A stretch of 64,000 bases of DNA, taken from positions 555,602 to 619,601 of the forward strand of contig DIGE01000014.1 of NCBI GenBank assembly GCA_002419465.1. Reading direction: 5' to 3'. Source of the stretch: Geobacter sp. UBA5730 (GTDB lineage Bacteria; Desulfobacterota; Desulfuromonadia; Geobacterales; Pseudopelobacteraceae). A program made the position numbers and the translations under genes. How positions within the stretch are numbered: the first letter of the stretch is position 1; each line of letters opens with the position of its first letter. Of the stretch, positions 18,743-26,863 are shown one piece after another. A model generated the notes under the pieces. That model was not told where the DNA came from and did not search any database. It saw nothing but the letters and a program-made list of their open reading frames with translations.

Positions 18743-19864
18743 TCACGCCATCGTAGCAATCGTTTTGCGGAAACGTGCCAGCGACAAGTAGAACAGCACT
18801 GTCCCGATCAGGGCAAGAAAGATAAACTGCGGCCAGACCACTGACAAACCGGCGCCACGGTACAGGATGGCCTGGGCCAGCATCACAAAGTGGGTGTTCG
18901 GCGCCGCAAGCATCACCATCTGGACAAGCTCCGGCATGCTTTCACGCGGGGTGACGCTGCCCGAGAGCACCTGCATCGGCAACAACACCAGCATCAGCAG
19001 CAGGCCGAACTGGGGCATTGAACGTGCAATGGTGCCCAGAAAGATGCCCAATGACGTGGTGGCAAACAGGTGCAGGGCGGTGCCGGCCAGGAACAGGACA
19101 ATGGACCCTTCGATCGGCACCGAGAGCCACCACTGAACAACAACGATCAGCGAGCAGGCCGAGGCGACGAGTACTACCAATGCCATGGCCCAGACCTTGC
19201 CGGCCATGATCTCGAACGGGGTGACCGGCATTACCAGCAGGTGCTCCACCGTGCCATGCTCCCGTTCCCGGATCAATGCAGCGCCGGTAAGAATGATGGA
19301 AAGCATGGTGATGTTGTTGATAATCTCCATCACGCCTCCGTGCCAGGATGTGTTCAACTCTGGGTTAAAGCGGGCCCGGAGAGTTAAATCAGCTGCTGGT
19401 GCAGCGTTTGAACGATGACCTTGCAGGAAGGTGGTCACTTCACTGTTGATGATGGTCTGAATATACCCGCTTCCGGTGAAGGCTTGGGTCATCCGGGTGG
19501 CGTCGACGTTGAGCTGGATAACGGGATTGCGTCCAGCCAGCACATCCCGCTGGAAATCTGGAGGGATGTCGAGGGCAAAGGTGTCGACTCCGGCATCCAT
19601 CCGGGCATCCATCTCGGGCTGTGTGATCAACACTGGAGCAATAAAATGAGGAGGATAGAAGGCGTCAATAATGCGCGTGGAGAGTTGCGATCGATCCTCG
19701 TCAACAATGGCGATCGGCGCCTTGTTCAAGGTTTCGGGCATCGCCTTTGCGGCCGTGTGAATCGCATAGGTAAAGGCATACACAATCAATACAGCCATAG
19801 TCGGATCGCGCAACAGGCTGCGCAATTCCTTGACACCAAGATGCAGAATGTTGGCAACGCGCAT
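18743..19864 (-). CDS. ABC-2 type permease (YhhJ-like)
   Basis: A 373-aa membrane protein: one N-terminal helix, a large extracytoplasmic domain (about 45-175), then five helices with the ABC-2 signature region ALIREREHGTVEHLLVMPVTPFEIMAGK. It follows the RbbA-like ATPase/permease with a two-base gap and the HlyD-type protein before that, the arrangement of the E. coli yhiI-rbbA-yhhJ exporter. The role is probably drug or small-molecule export as part of a tripartite-like system; the substrate is unknown. Confidence 0.9.
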   Translation of the reverse strand: MRVANILHLGVKELRSLLRDPTMAVLIVYAFTYAIHTAAKAMPETLNKAPIAIVDEDRSQLSTRIIDAFYPPHFIAPVLITQPEMDARMDAGVDTFALDIPPDFQRDVLAGRNPVIQLNVDATRMTQAFTGSGYIQTIINSEVTTFLQGHRSNAAPAADLTLRARFNPELNTSWHGGVMEIINNITMLSIILTGAALIREREHGTVEHLLVMPVTPFEIMAGKVWAMALVVLVASACSLIVVVQWWLSVPIEGSIVLFLAGTALHLFATTSLGIFLGTIARSMPQFGLLLMLVLLPMQVLSGSVTPRESMPELVQMVMLAAPNTHFVMLAQAILYRGAGLSVVWPQFIFLALIGTVLFYLSLARFRKTIATMA

Positions 19865-19866
19865 GG

Positions 19867-22611
19867 TCAGTGCTCCTGTTTTTTCAGCAAAACCGCACCC
19901 AGGCCGATCAACAGCGGGCCAACGATCAGCAGTGGGAGAAAAGACGTTTTGAGGTCGCCAAAGCCGAGTCCCTTGGAAAAGGTACCGCGGGCAATGGCTA
20001 GAAAATGGGTGGTCGGGAAATATTTACCGATATATGCGCCTGCCCCCTCAAGCGAAGAAACCGGATCAACCATCCCGGAGAACTGGACAGCAGGCAGCAT
20101 GGTCAGTACTCCCGTGGCGAACATGGCTGCAATCTGAGTGCGCGTAAAGGTTGAGATCACCAGGCCGATAGCGGTAGAGCAGATCACATACAAAAATGCT
20201 GCTGTGGCAAGGGCAAAAAAACTGCCCTTGAGCGGTACGCTGAACACAGAAATTGCCAACGCCGTGAGCAGCAGAAAGTTGAGCATCGCCAAGGCCACAT
20301 AGGGCAACTGCTTGCCGAGCAGGAACTCCAGCCGGGTTACCGGGGTGACGTAGAGGTTGACGATGGAGCCGAGCTCCTTCTCCCGTACCACTGACAATGC
20401 GCTTAACATGGCCGGTATCATGATCAGAAGCAGCGGGATCACTGCCGGTACCATGGCTGGCAGGCTCTTGACGTCCGGGTTATAACGAAAACGGGTCTCG
20501 ACGGTAGCTGCTCCCGTGTTTGCTGCACTGCCAAAAGTCTGCCTTGCCAGGTTTGTCAGCCAGAGGGCATGCATCCCCTGCACATAGCCACGGATCGTTT
20601 CTGCACGGGTGGGCATGGCACCATCGATCCAGGCGCCCACAGCAACCGGTGTACCGCGCCTCAGATCACGGGCAAAACCGGGCGGGATTTCAATGGCCAG
20701 GCTGATTTTGCCGGCCCGCATGCGCCGGTCCAGTTCGGCGTAATCTTTAAGAGGCGGGCGTACGCTAAAGTAACGCGAACCTGCGAGATTGTAGGCATAG
20801 TCACGGCTGATGGCGGTCTGATCATGATCGAGTACCGCAAAGGCTAGGTCCTCAACATCCATGGTGATGCCGTAGCCCATGACCAGCATCAGGATTACAC
20901 TGCCCAGCATGGCCAGGGCCAGCCGGATCGGATCGCGTCGCAACTCCAGGCCTTCGCGCCGGGTGTAGCTGAACAGCCGACGCAAGCTAAAGCGACGGTT
21001 GGGGGACGCTGACAACCCGCGGACTGTGACAGCCGTTGAATCTACAGTAACCGGTTCAGACCTGGCGGACTTTTCTTCAGCAGCCTCTTCCAGATAACCG
21101 ATAAACGCCTCTTCCAGCGTGTCTGCTCCACGAGTCGTAATCAATGTTGCCGGCGCGTCGCTGACCAGTACGCGACCGGCATGCATCAGTGATATCCGGT
21201 CGCAACGCTCTGCCTCGTTCATGAAGTGGGTTGAGATAAAGATGGTCACCTTGTCCTGACGCGCCAAGTCAACCATGATCTGCCAGAAGGCGTCCCGGGC
21301 CACCGGGTCAACCCCTGAGGTCGGCTCGTCCAGTATCAACATCTCAGGGCCATGAATCATGGCAACCGCCAGTGACAGCCGCTGGCGTTGCCCCAGCGGT
21401 AAAGCGTCGGGCAAAATCTCCATGATTTCAGTCAGACCAAAACGCTGCGCCATCTCTTGTACACGCGGCTTGATCCGCTCTTCCGGGATGCTGAACAGGC
21501 GGGCGTGCAGAACCAGGTTCTGGCGGACCGTCAACTCGCTGTAGAGTGAAAATGACTGGGTCATATAGCCGACCCGGCGGCGGGTATCGATGTCGCGCGC
21601 GTCGACCGGCTCCCCAAACAGCCAGGCCTCGCCCGAGCTGGCCTCCAGAAGGCCGGTCAGCATCTTCATGGTGGTGGTCTTGCCACAGCCGTTGGAACCG
21701 AGGAAACCAAATATTTCCCCCTGTTCGATGCGAAAGCTGACCTTATCGACAGCGGTGAAGTCGCCGAAGCGCATCGTCAGGTCATGAGCCTCAATGGCTG
21801 CCTTGCCATCGGACTCTGTCTGCCGAGGCGGGATACTGACTGGCTGGTGGCCTTCACGCTGCGCCTGTGGCAGCAGGCTGATGAACGCCTCTTCCAACGA
21901 GGAGGCGCCGGTCTGGGTAAGCAATTGCCGTGGGGTGCCAGTGGTAAGCACCTGCCCGGCGTTCATGGCCACCAGCCAGTCAAAGCGGGCCGCCTCTTCC
22001 ATATAGGCAGTGGCGATCAAGACGCTCATACCGGGTTGCGCTGAGCGGATATGCTCGATCAGCTCCCAGAACTGGCGGCGCGACAGCGGATCAACACCGG
22101 TGGTGGGCTCATCCAGGATTAGCAGCTCAGGGTCGTGGATCAGGGCGCAGCAGAGCCCAAGCTTTTGCTTCATGCCGCCGGAGAGCTTACCGGCCGGCCG
22201 GTCGGCAAAGGCACTCAGGCCGGTGGCCTGCAACAGTTCAGCAATGCGGCGCTCCCGTTCTTTTTGATTTTGACCGAACAGGCGGGCAAAAAAATCGACA
22301 TTCTCAAAAACAGACAGGGTGGGATAGAGGTTTTTCCCCAGACCTTGCGGCATATAGGCAATCTGCGGACAAACCGCGCTACGGTGGCGTTTATCGGCCA
22401 TACTACCGCCCATAACCTCGATCCGGCCGGTCTGGATTGCCCGTGAACCGGCGATCAGAGAAAAAAGGCTGGATTTACCTACGCCATCCGGACCGATCAG
22501 ACCAACCATACAACCGGCAGGCAGTTCAAGGCTGATCCTTTCCAGCGCCGCAGTCTTGCCGAAGCGCAAGCTGACCTTCTCCAGTCTGACTACGGGTGAC
22601 AGCCCGTTCAT
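19867..22611 (-). CDS. RbbA-like ABC transporter: two ATPase domains fused to an ABC-2 permease
   Basis: A 914-aa fusion. The first ATPase has Walker A GPDGVGKSS and signature LSGGMKQKLGL. The second has Walker A GSNGCGKTT and LPLGQRQRLSL, where the canonical LSGGQ start is altered, with Walker B MLILDEPTSGVDP. A C-terminal ABC-2 membrane domain follows (about 555-910). The start is the ATG at 22611, overlapping the hlyD-type stop as ATGA; a longer frame upstream only re-reads hlyD. The layout matches RbbA/YhiH, described as ribosome-associated in E. coli, though the operon suggests an exporter here. Confidence 0.92.
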   Translation of the reverse strand: MNGLSPVVRLEKVSLRFGKTAALERISLELPAGCMVGLIGPDGVGKSSLFSLIAGSRAIQTGRIEVMGGSMADKRHRSAVCPQIAYMPQGLGKNLYPTLSVFENVDFFARLFGQNQKERERRIAELLQATGLSAFADRPAGKLSGGMKQKLGLCCALIHDPELLILDEPTTGVDPLSRRQFWELIEHIRSAQPGMSVLIATAYMEEAARFDWLVAMNAGQVLTTGTPRQLLTQTGASSLEEAFISLLPQAQREGHQPVSIPPRQTESDGKAAIEAHDLTMRFGDFTAVDKVSFRIEQGEIFGFLGSNGCGKTTTMKMLTGLLEASSGEAWLFGEPVDARDIDTRRRVGYMTQSFSLYSELTVRQNLVLHARLFSIPEERIKPRVQEMAQRFGLTEIMEILPDALPLGQRQRLSLAVAMIHGPEMLILDEPTSGVDPVARDAFWQIMVDLARQDKVTIFISTHFMNEAERCDRISLMHAGRVLVSDAPATLITTRGADTLEEAFIGYLEEAAEEKSARSEPVTVDSTAVTVRGLSASPNRRFSLRRLFSYTRREGLELRRDPIRLALAMLGSVILMLVMGYGITMDVEDLAFAVLDHDQTAISRDYAYNLAGSRYFSVRPPLKDYAELDRRMRAGKISLAIEIPPGFARDLRRGTPVAVGAWIDGAMPTRAETIRGYVQGMHALWLTNLARQTFGSAANTGAATVETRFRYNPDVKSLPAMVPAVIPLLLIMIPAMLSALSVVREKELGSIVNLYVTPVTRLEFLLGKQLPYVALAMLNFLLLTALAISVFSVPLKGSFFALATAAFLYVICSTAIGLVISTFTRTQIAAMFATGVLTMLPAVQFSGMVDPVSSLEGAGAYIGKYFPTTHFLAIARGTFSKGLGFGDLKTSFLPLLIVGPLLIGLGAVLLKKQEH

Positions 22612-23681
22612 TGTGGTAGCTTGACCTGAAGGTGGGCTGGCCACGGCTTGCTGGCATCAAGCCGCACCCAGGCCACGCCGGGGAGACCGGTCTTGACTTG
22701 TCTGATATGGTGCTTGAGGAGTTCGGGGGGGATTTGGGCTTTGATGCGAAACATCAGTTTTTCACGCTCTACAGCGGTTTCAACGGTCTTGGGGGTGAAC
22801 TGGGCCACATCGGACACAAATGAAGCCTTGGCAGGAATCACATACTGGGGAACGGCATCCAGTACCAGCCGGATCTCGGTGCCCAGGGCCACCTTGCCGG
22901 CCGCAGCCGTGGGCAGGAAGAAGGTCATGTAGACGTCACTCAAATCAACCAGGTTCAACACCCGGCCACCGGCAGCGACCACCTCGCCCTGCTGCGCCAC
23001 CTTGTACTGCACCCGTCCGTCGCGGGGGGCTTTGAGGGCACTATCCTTGATATCAGCCTGAATTCGTTCAATATTAGCCTCTGTTGCGCCAACAGCCGAC
23101 CGTGCCCCGGTGATCTGGCTGCGTGCCGTTATGATGGTTGCCTCGCTGGCGGCAATCTGGGCGCGAACCGCGTTTACTGCGGCTTCGGCGCTCCTGAGCT
23201 GGGCACGATCATCATCGGCATCCTGCTGCGCGATTGCCCCCTTGACAACCAGCTCTGATGAACGCCTTGCGTGCTTGCGTGCTTTATCAAGATCTGCTTC
23301 ACGTTGTGCCAGTAACGCCAGTGCCGCTGATCTTTCACTTTCCCGCTGTGCCAGCTGGCTCTGTGCGGTAACCACCGAACTTTGCGCCTGTTGACGTTGT
23401 GCCACAGCTTCCCTCAGCTGGGCTTCAAGGGTATCGGTATCCATTCTTGCAACCACCTGCCCGGCGGTCACAAACTCACCTTCACGGACCAGAATCTCTT
23501 TCACCCGCCCGGCTATCTTGGGGGCAACGTCGATCTCCACCGCCTCAATCCGCCCGTTGCCGCTGATCAGACCATCGTCTTTGCCATGACGGAGAAACGT
23601 ATACCAGACAGCTACGCCCAGTCCCCCCAGAACCAGTATTACCAAAGCCCTGACCAGCCATTTTTTTTGTTGTCCAGTCAT
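22608..23681 (-). CDS. HlyD-family membrane fusion/adaptor protein (YhiI-like)
   Basis: A 357-aa periplasmic adaptor with an N-terminal signal anchor (WLVRALVILVLGGLGVAVWY), a biotinyl-lipoyl half-motif (GRVKEILVREGEFVTAGQVV), a long alpha-helical coiled coil of Gln/Ala/Arg repeats (about 85-205) and a returning beta domain. It is the first gene of the exporter operon and overlaps the RbbA-like gene by four bases. It should bridge the inner-membrane ABC components to an outer-membrane channel; no channel gene is in this operon. Confidence 0.92.
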   Translation of the reverse strand: MTGQQKKWLVRALVILVLGGLGVAVWYTFLRHGKDDGLISGNGRIEAVEIDVAPKIAGRVKEILVREGEFVTAGQVVARMDTDTLEAQLREAVAQRQQAQSSVVTAQSQLAQRESERSAALALLAQREADLDKARKHARRSSELVVKGAIAQQDADDDRAQLRSAEAAVNAVRAQIAASEATIITARSQITGARSAVGATEANIERIQADIKDSALKAPRDGRVQYKVAQQGEVVAAGGRVLNLVDLSDVYMTFFLPTAAAGKVALGTEIRLVLDAVPQYVIPAKASFVSDVAQFTPKTVETAVEREKLMFRIKAQIPPELLKHHIRQVKTGLPGVAWVRLDASKPWPAHLQVKLPQ

Positions 23682-23743
23682 GAGATCCCTCCATCATTCA
23701 GGTTCATCTGTATTGTCCTACAATATAACACTAAATTCCCTTC

Positions 23744-24270
23744 TTACTCTGAAGTCGGCAGATAGCCGTTTTTGAATACAGTCAGACAGGCATCAACAAT
23801 ATGGGAGTCATAGGCGCTGCATCAGCCCTGCTCAATTTCCTGCAAGGCAGACGCCCCCCTGCCAGGGCGGTATGGACGATGAGACGACATGGCTTCAACC
23901 ACGTCCGCAACTCCAACTATCCGCGCTTCAAGGAGAATCTGGTCGCCAGCCGCTGGTCTCTTCGGCAGCCTTGTTCCATAATCGAATCTTGCCATCAAGG
24001 TCGATGGCAATGATCCCTGGGGCGAGGACTTCTCCAGCGCCAACAGACCTTGGGTATTCATTCTGAAATCAGGTTGCCAGATCCCGTATTTCCAGAATGT
24101 TCTGTTTCTATGGACGTCCCTGGGCTTAACCAATTCCTTTAGTGTTTTAAAAGCAGGTAAATCAGATTTATCGGCCAACCAGGCGACGGCTTTTGCGCTA
24201 AAAGCCACAAGGCTGTTCCGGCAGCCAGCAGTGCAATAATAATATAAACTGCCATTCTTGATGGTTTCAC
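23744..24270 (-). pseudogene. Degenerate membrane-anchored PAS/HD-GYP signalling gene
   Basis: A GTG at 24270 with AGGAGG upstream begins a signal-anchor peptide (MAVYIIIALLAAGTALWLLA) that soon stops. Later pieces lie in different frames: a PAS opening (GIIAIDLDGKIRLWNKAAEE) ending in a stop, and overlapping it in another frame the C-terminal end of an HD-GYP domain (LLEARIVGVADVVEAMSSHR). An in-frame TGA then interrupts the tail, which finishes at the TAA at 23744-23746. The core of the PAS and HD-GYP domains has been deleted. The intact gene would have been a cyclic-di-GMP phosphodiesterase-type sensor. Confidence 0.8.
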
Positions 24271-24343
24271 AGTATCGCCTCCTGTATTTCCATACCATTC
24301 AGTATGGCCTGATGTTAAAAGTTTACACTCCAATCACTCTTCC

Positions 24344-24359
24344 GAATGATTATTCATTC
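24344..24359. promoter_or_regulatory. TetR-type operator-like palindrome, copy 3
   Basis: GAATGA at 24344-24349 and TCATTC at 24354-24359 with a 4-base spacer. The core is the same as in the palindrome at the tetR promoter (31959-31978). It lies upstream of the broken PAS/HD-GYP gene and beyond the end of the RND operon. A separate repeat, CCATAC-N6-GTATGG, is at 24291-24308. Confidence 0.45.
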
Positions 24360-24418
24360 AAAGAGTACCAAGCGATGTGGTCATGTCGAGCAGGCGTGCC
24401 GAAGAAATGCTCCCGTCG

Positions 24419-25363
24419 TTACAGCCAGTCGGTCAGCATTACACCGATGCCGATCCGGTTGTTGGGGTGGTTGTAATCCACCAGACTTTCGCCATAACCG
24501 TTGAAATACTGAATATAGCCCTTCAGTTTCTTGTGCAGCGGAAAACTCCAATCCAGCTGTACCGCTCCTTTGTTCCCGGAGGTACGCAGGTTGTTGCGCA
24601 GCATGAGCGTCAGGGTATGCTCCCTGATTTTTTGTAACAGCTGCAGTTCTCCGTATCCGTAATATTTTTCCATGTGGGGGTTTTCATCATCCTGCTCCGC
24701 TTCAGGGATGCGGAACCACGGTCTGAGTACAATATAGGTGTCCCCCCTGCTGAACGGAAGGTTGGCCACAATCCGGTTCCAGCTGCGGGAAAGTGGTTTT
24801 GAGCGCCCATTGGACTGATGGTTGAAACCAATTGACATCACCTGGCTGGTCAAACCGTAAAACTCATAGCCGGTATTGAAGGTCAGAAATATCTCCGGCT
24901 CAAAGTTGATCTCCCTGAACGGGGCTGAAGTTTTACTGTTATAGGCCTGCCAGAACGCAAGTTGACTGTAGGCCACATACAGGGTGCCGTTATCGCCGAA
25001 GATATTTTCCCAGAGCGGGGTTTTGATACTCAGCTGGAATTTAACCTCAAGGTTGTCCAGAGAGTCATTGCTGTCTGTCAATCCGTTATAGACACTATTG
25101 TTCGGGGATGCGTTATAGGTAACCGGCAGCAGGTAGTTGGATTTATGGGGTAAAATAGAAAACAGCAGGCCGGAGGCCTGCTGTTCCTGTTGGATCCGTT
25201 TATGCAAAGCAGTTGTGGCAGAGGGGAATTCCGGTTCCTGTGATCCGGGCAGCTCGGGCTGTATGCCCGGGTCTGCTGGCTCTGCACAATCTGCCTGTCC
25301 CGTTTGCAGTGCAGCAAACAAGAGCACCACAGCCATCAATGTCAAACGAGGTAAAAGCCTCAC
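24419..25363 (-). CDS. pldA: Outer membrane phospholipase A (OMPLA)
   Basis: A 314-aa exported beta-barrel enzyme with a signal peptide (about 1-26). The catalytic triad region is clear: H182 and S184 in GFNHQSNGRS and N196 in SRSWNRIV, with the same 14-residue His-to-Asn spacing as E. coli OMPLA. The stretch INFEPEIFLTFN is also typical. It hydrolyses phospholipids that reach the outer leaflet. It begins with GTG at 25363, overlapping the stop of the outer membrane channel gene as GTGA, so it is the last gene of the RND operon. That placement is unusual and hints at a link between efflux induction and envelope damage. Confidence 0.92.
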   Translation of the reverse strand: MRLLPRLTLMAVVLLFAALQTGQADCAEPADPGIQPELPGSQEPEFPSATTALHKRIQQEQQASGLLFSILPHKSNYLLPVTYNASPNNSVYNGLTDSNDSLDNLEVKFQLSIKTPLWENIFGDNGTLYVAYSQLAFWQAYNSKTSAPFREINFEPEIFLTFNTGYEFYGLTSQVMSIGFNHQSNGRSKPLSRSWNRIVANLPFSRGDTYIVLRPWFRIPEAEQDDENPHMEKYYGYGELQLLQKIREHTLTLMLRNNLRTSGNKGAVQLDWSFPLHKKLKGYIQYFNGYGESLVDYNHPNNRIGIGVMLTDWL

Positions 25364-26862
25364 TCGCCGGCTCCACCTCCCAGGACCTTGTAGAGGGTGA
25401 CCTGGTTGGCAAGATGGGCCAGCCGGACGCTGATCAGCCCCTGTTGGGCGCTGTAGGTGGAGCGCTGCGAATCCAGTACCACCAGATAGCTGTCCACCCC
25501 GTTGTTGTAGCGGGCCTCGGACAGGCGGTAACTGTCGGCGGTGGCTTCAGACAGTGACTGCTGAGCCGCCAGCTGGTCGCCAAGGGTGCCTCGGCTGGCC
25601 AGGGTGTCGGCCACCTCCCGGAAGGCGGTCTGGATCGTCTTTTCGTACTGGGCCACGGCGATATCACGATCTGCCTTGCTGACATCCAGACCGGCAATGT
25701 TGCGGCCAGTGTCGAACAGCGGCACACTGATCTGAGGCACAAAACTCCAGGCTGCCGAACCGGGTTGGAACAGGTCGGTCAGCTTGGCACTGGCGGTGCC
25801 AAAGCTGGCGCTCAGTCCGATGCGGGGAAAGAATGCAGCCCGGGCTGCACCAATGTTGGCGTTGGCACCCATCAGACGGTGTTCCGCAGCCAGGATGTCG
25901 GGGCGTGCCAGCAACACGTCAGAGGGCAGTCCAGCCGGGATTTCCTGCAGCGCGGTCACGGTGCCCAGCTCGCTCGGCTGCAGTTCCGCAGGAACCGGCG
26001 CACCCACCAGTAGCTGTAGCGCATTCTGGGATTGGGCCAGCTGGGCGGTGAAGAGGGCACTATCCACCCGGGCTGCGTCCACCCTGGTCTGGGCCTGACG
26101 CAGATCCAGCTGGGACGAGGCGCCTGCCTCGAAGCGGCGTTGAATCAGCTGAAAACTTTCCTGTTGGCTCTTGAGGGTTTCCTGGGTCAGCTTCAGCCGC
26201 TCGCGGTCCGCTGCCAGAGTCAGCCAGGCATTGGCCACCTCGGCCACCAGACTGATCTGGACACTGCGTCTGGCCTGCTCGGTGGCCAGGTACTGTTCCA
26301 GGGCCTGGTCTTTCAGGCTGCGCACCCGTCCGAACAGGTCCAGCTCGTAGCTGCTGACCCCCAGGCCGACGTTGTACTGTTCATTGGTACCTGACCGGCC
26401 GGTTGAGGAGAGATCGGCCGGGGTACGCTGGATGGTGGCTCCGGCGGTGCCGTTGATGGTCGGCAGCAGGTCAGCCCGTTGAATCCGGTACTGGGCACGG
26501 GTTTTGTCGATGTTGAGGATCGCCACCCGCAGGTCGCGGTTGTTGGCCAAGGCCAGCTCAATCACCTTTTGCAGGCGGGGCTCAACAAAAAAATCACGCC
26601 AGGGGATATCGGCAACCGGTTTCTGATCCGGCTTGGCTGCTTCAGCCTTGTAGGCTGGTCCGGTGGGCCAGCTGGCCGGCACCGGGGCCTCGGGCCTGGT
26701 GTAGCTCGGGGCCATGGTGCAGCCGGAAAGGGTCAACAGCATACTTGAAACACAGAACAACGGAGCAACAGAGTAACGTCTGAATTTCTTGACCTCTCCC
26801 CCCGTTTTTTGTTTTTCTCTGTGTCTCTGAGTCTCTGTGTTTAGAAAAGATTTGCTTTTCAT
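25360..26862 (-). CDS. RND efflux outer membrane lipoprotein (NodT/OprM family)
   Basis: A 500-aa TolC-like channel lipoprotein with two outer-membrane efflux repeats. The lipobox is LSGC with the lipidated cysteine at 48, followed by TMAPSYTRPEAPVP, typical of NodT-family proteins. The start at ATG 26862 follows GGAGGG and lies one base after the pump gene stop. The first 29 or so residues are odd: they are encoded by a purine-rich ACACAGAG-type repeat (peptide NTETQRHREK) placed before an otherwise normal lipoprotein signal. It should form the exit duct for the adjacent RND pump. Confidence 0.93.
   Translation of the reverse strand: MKSKSFLNTETQRHREKQKTGGEVKKFRRYSVAPLFCVSSMLLTLSGCTMAPSYTRPEAPVPASWPTGPAYKAEAAKPDQKPVADIPWRDFFVEPRLQKVIELALANNRDLRVAILNIDKTRAQYRIQRADLLPTINGTAGATIQRTPADLSSTGRSGTNEQYNVGLGVSSYELDLFGRVRSLKDQALEQYLATEQARRSVQISLVAEVANAWLTLAADRERLKLTQETLKSQQESFQLIQRRFEAGASSQLDLRQAQTRVDAARVDSALFTAQLAQSQNALQLLVGAPVPAELQPSELGTVTALQEIPAGLPSDVLLARPDILAAEHRLMGANANIGAARAAFFPRIGLSASFGTASAKLTDLFQPGSAAWSFVPQISVPLFDTGRNIAGLDVSKADRDIAVAQYEKTIQTAFREVADTLASRGTLGDQLAAQQSLSEATADSYRLSEARYNNGVDSYLVVLDSQRSTYSAQQGLISVRLAHLANQVTLYKVLGGGAGE
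26816..26842. repeat. Simple CTCTGTGT-type repeat inside the channel gene leader
   Basis: Near-repeats of TCTCTGTGTC run for about 27 bases; the minus strand reads ACACAGAGAC repeats. Similar tracts are, from general knowledge, scattered between genes in many genomes of this group. Here the tract is within the first codons of the OprM-type gene, translating as NTETQRHREK. It looks like an inserted intergenic repeat that has become coding. Confidence 0.6.
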
Positions 26863-26863
26863 T

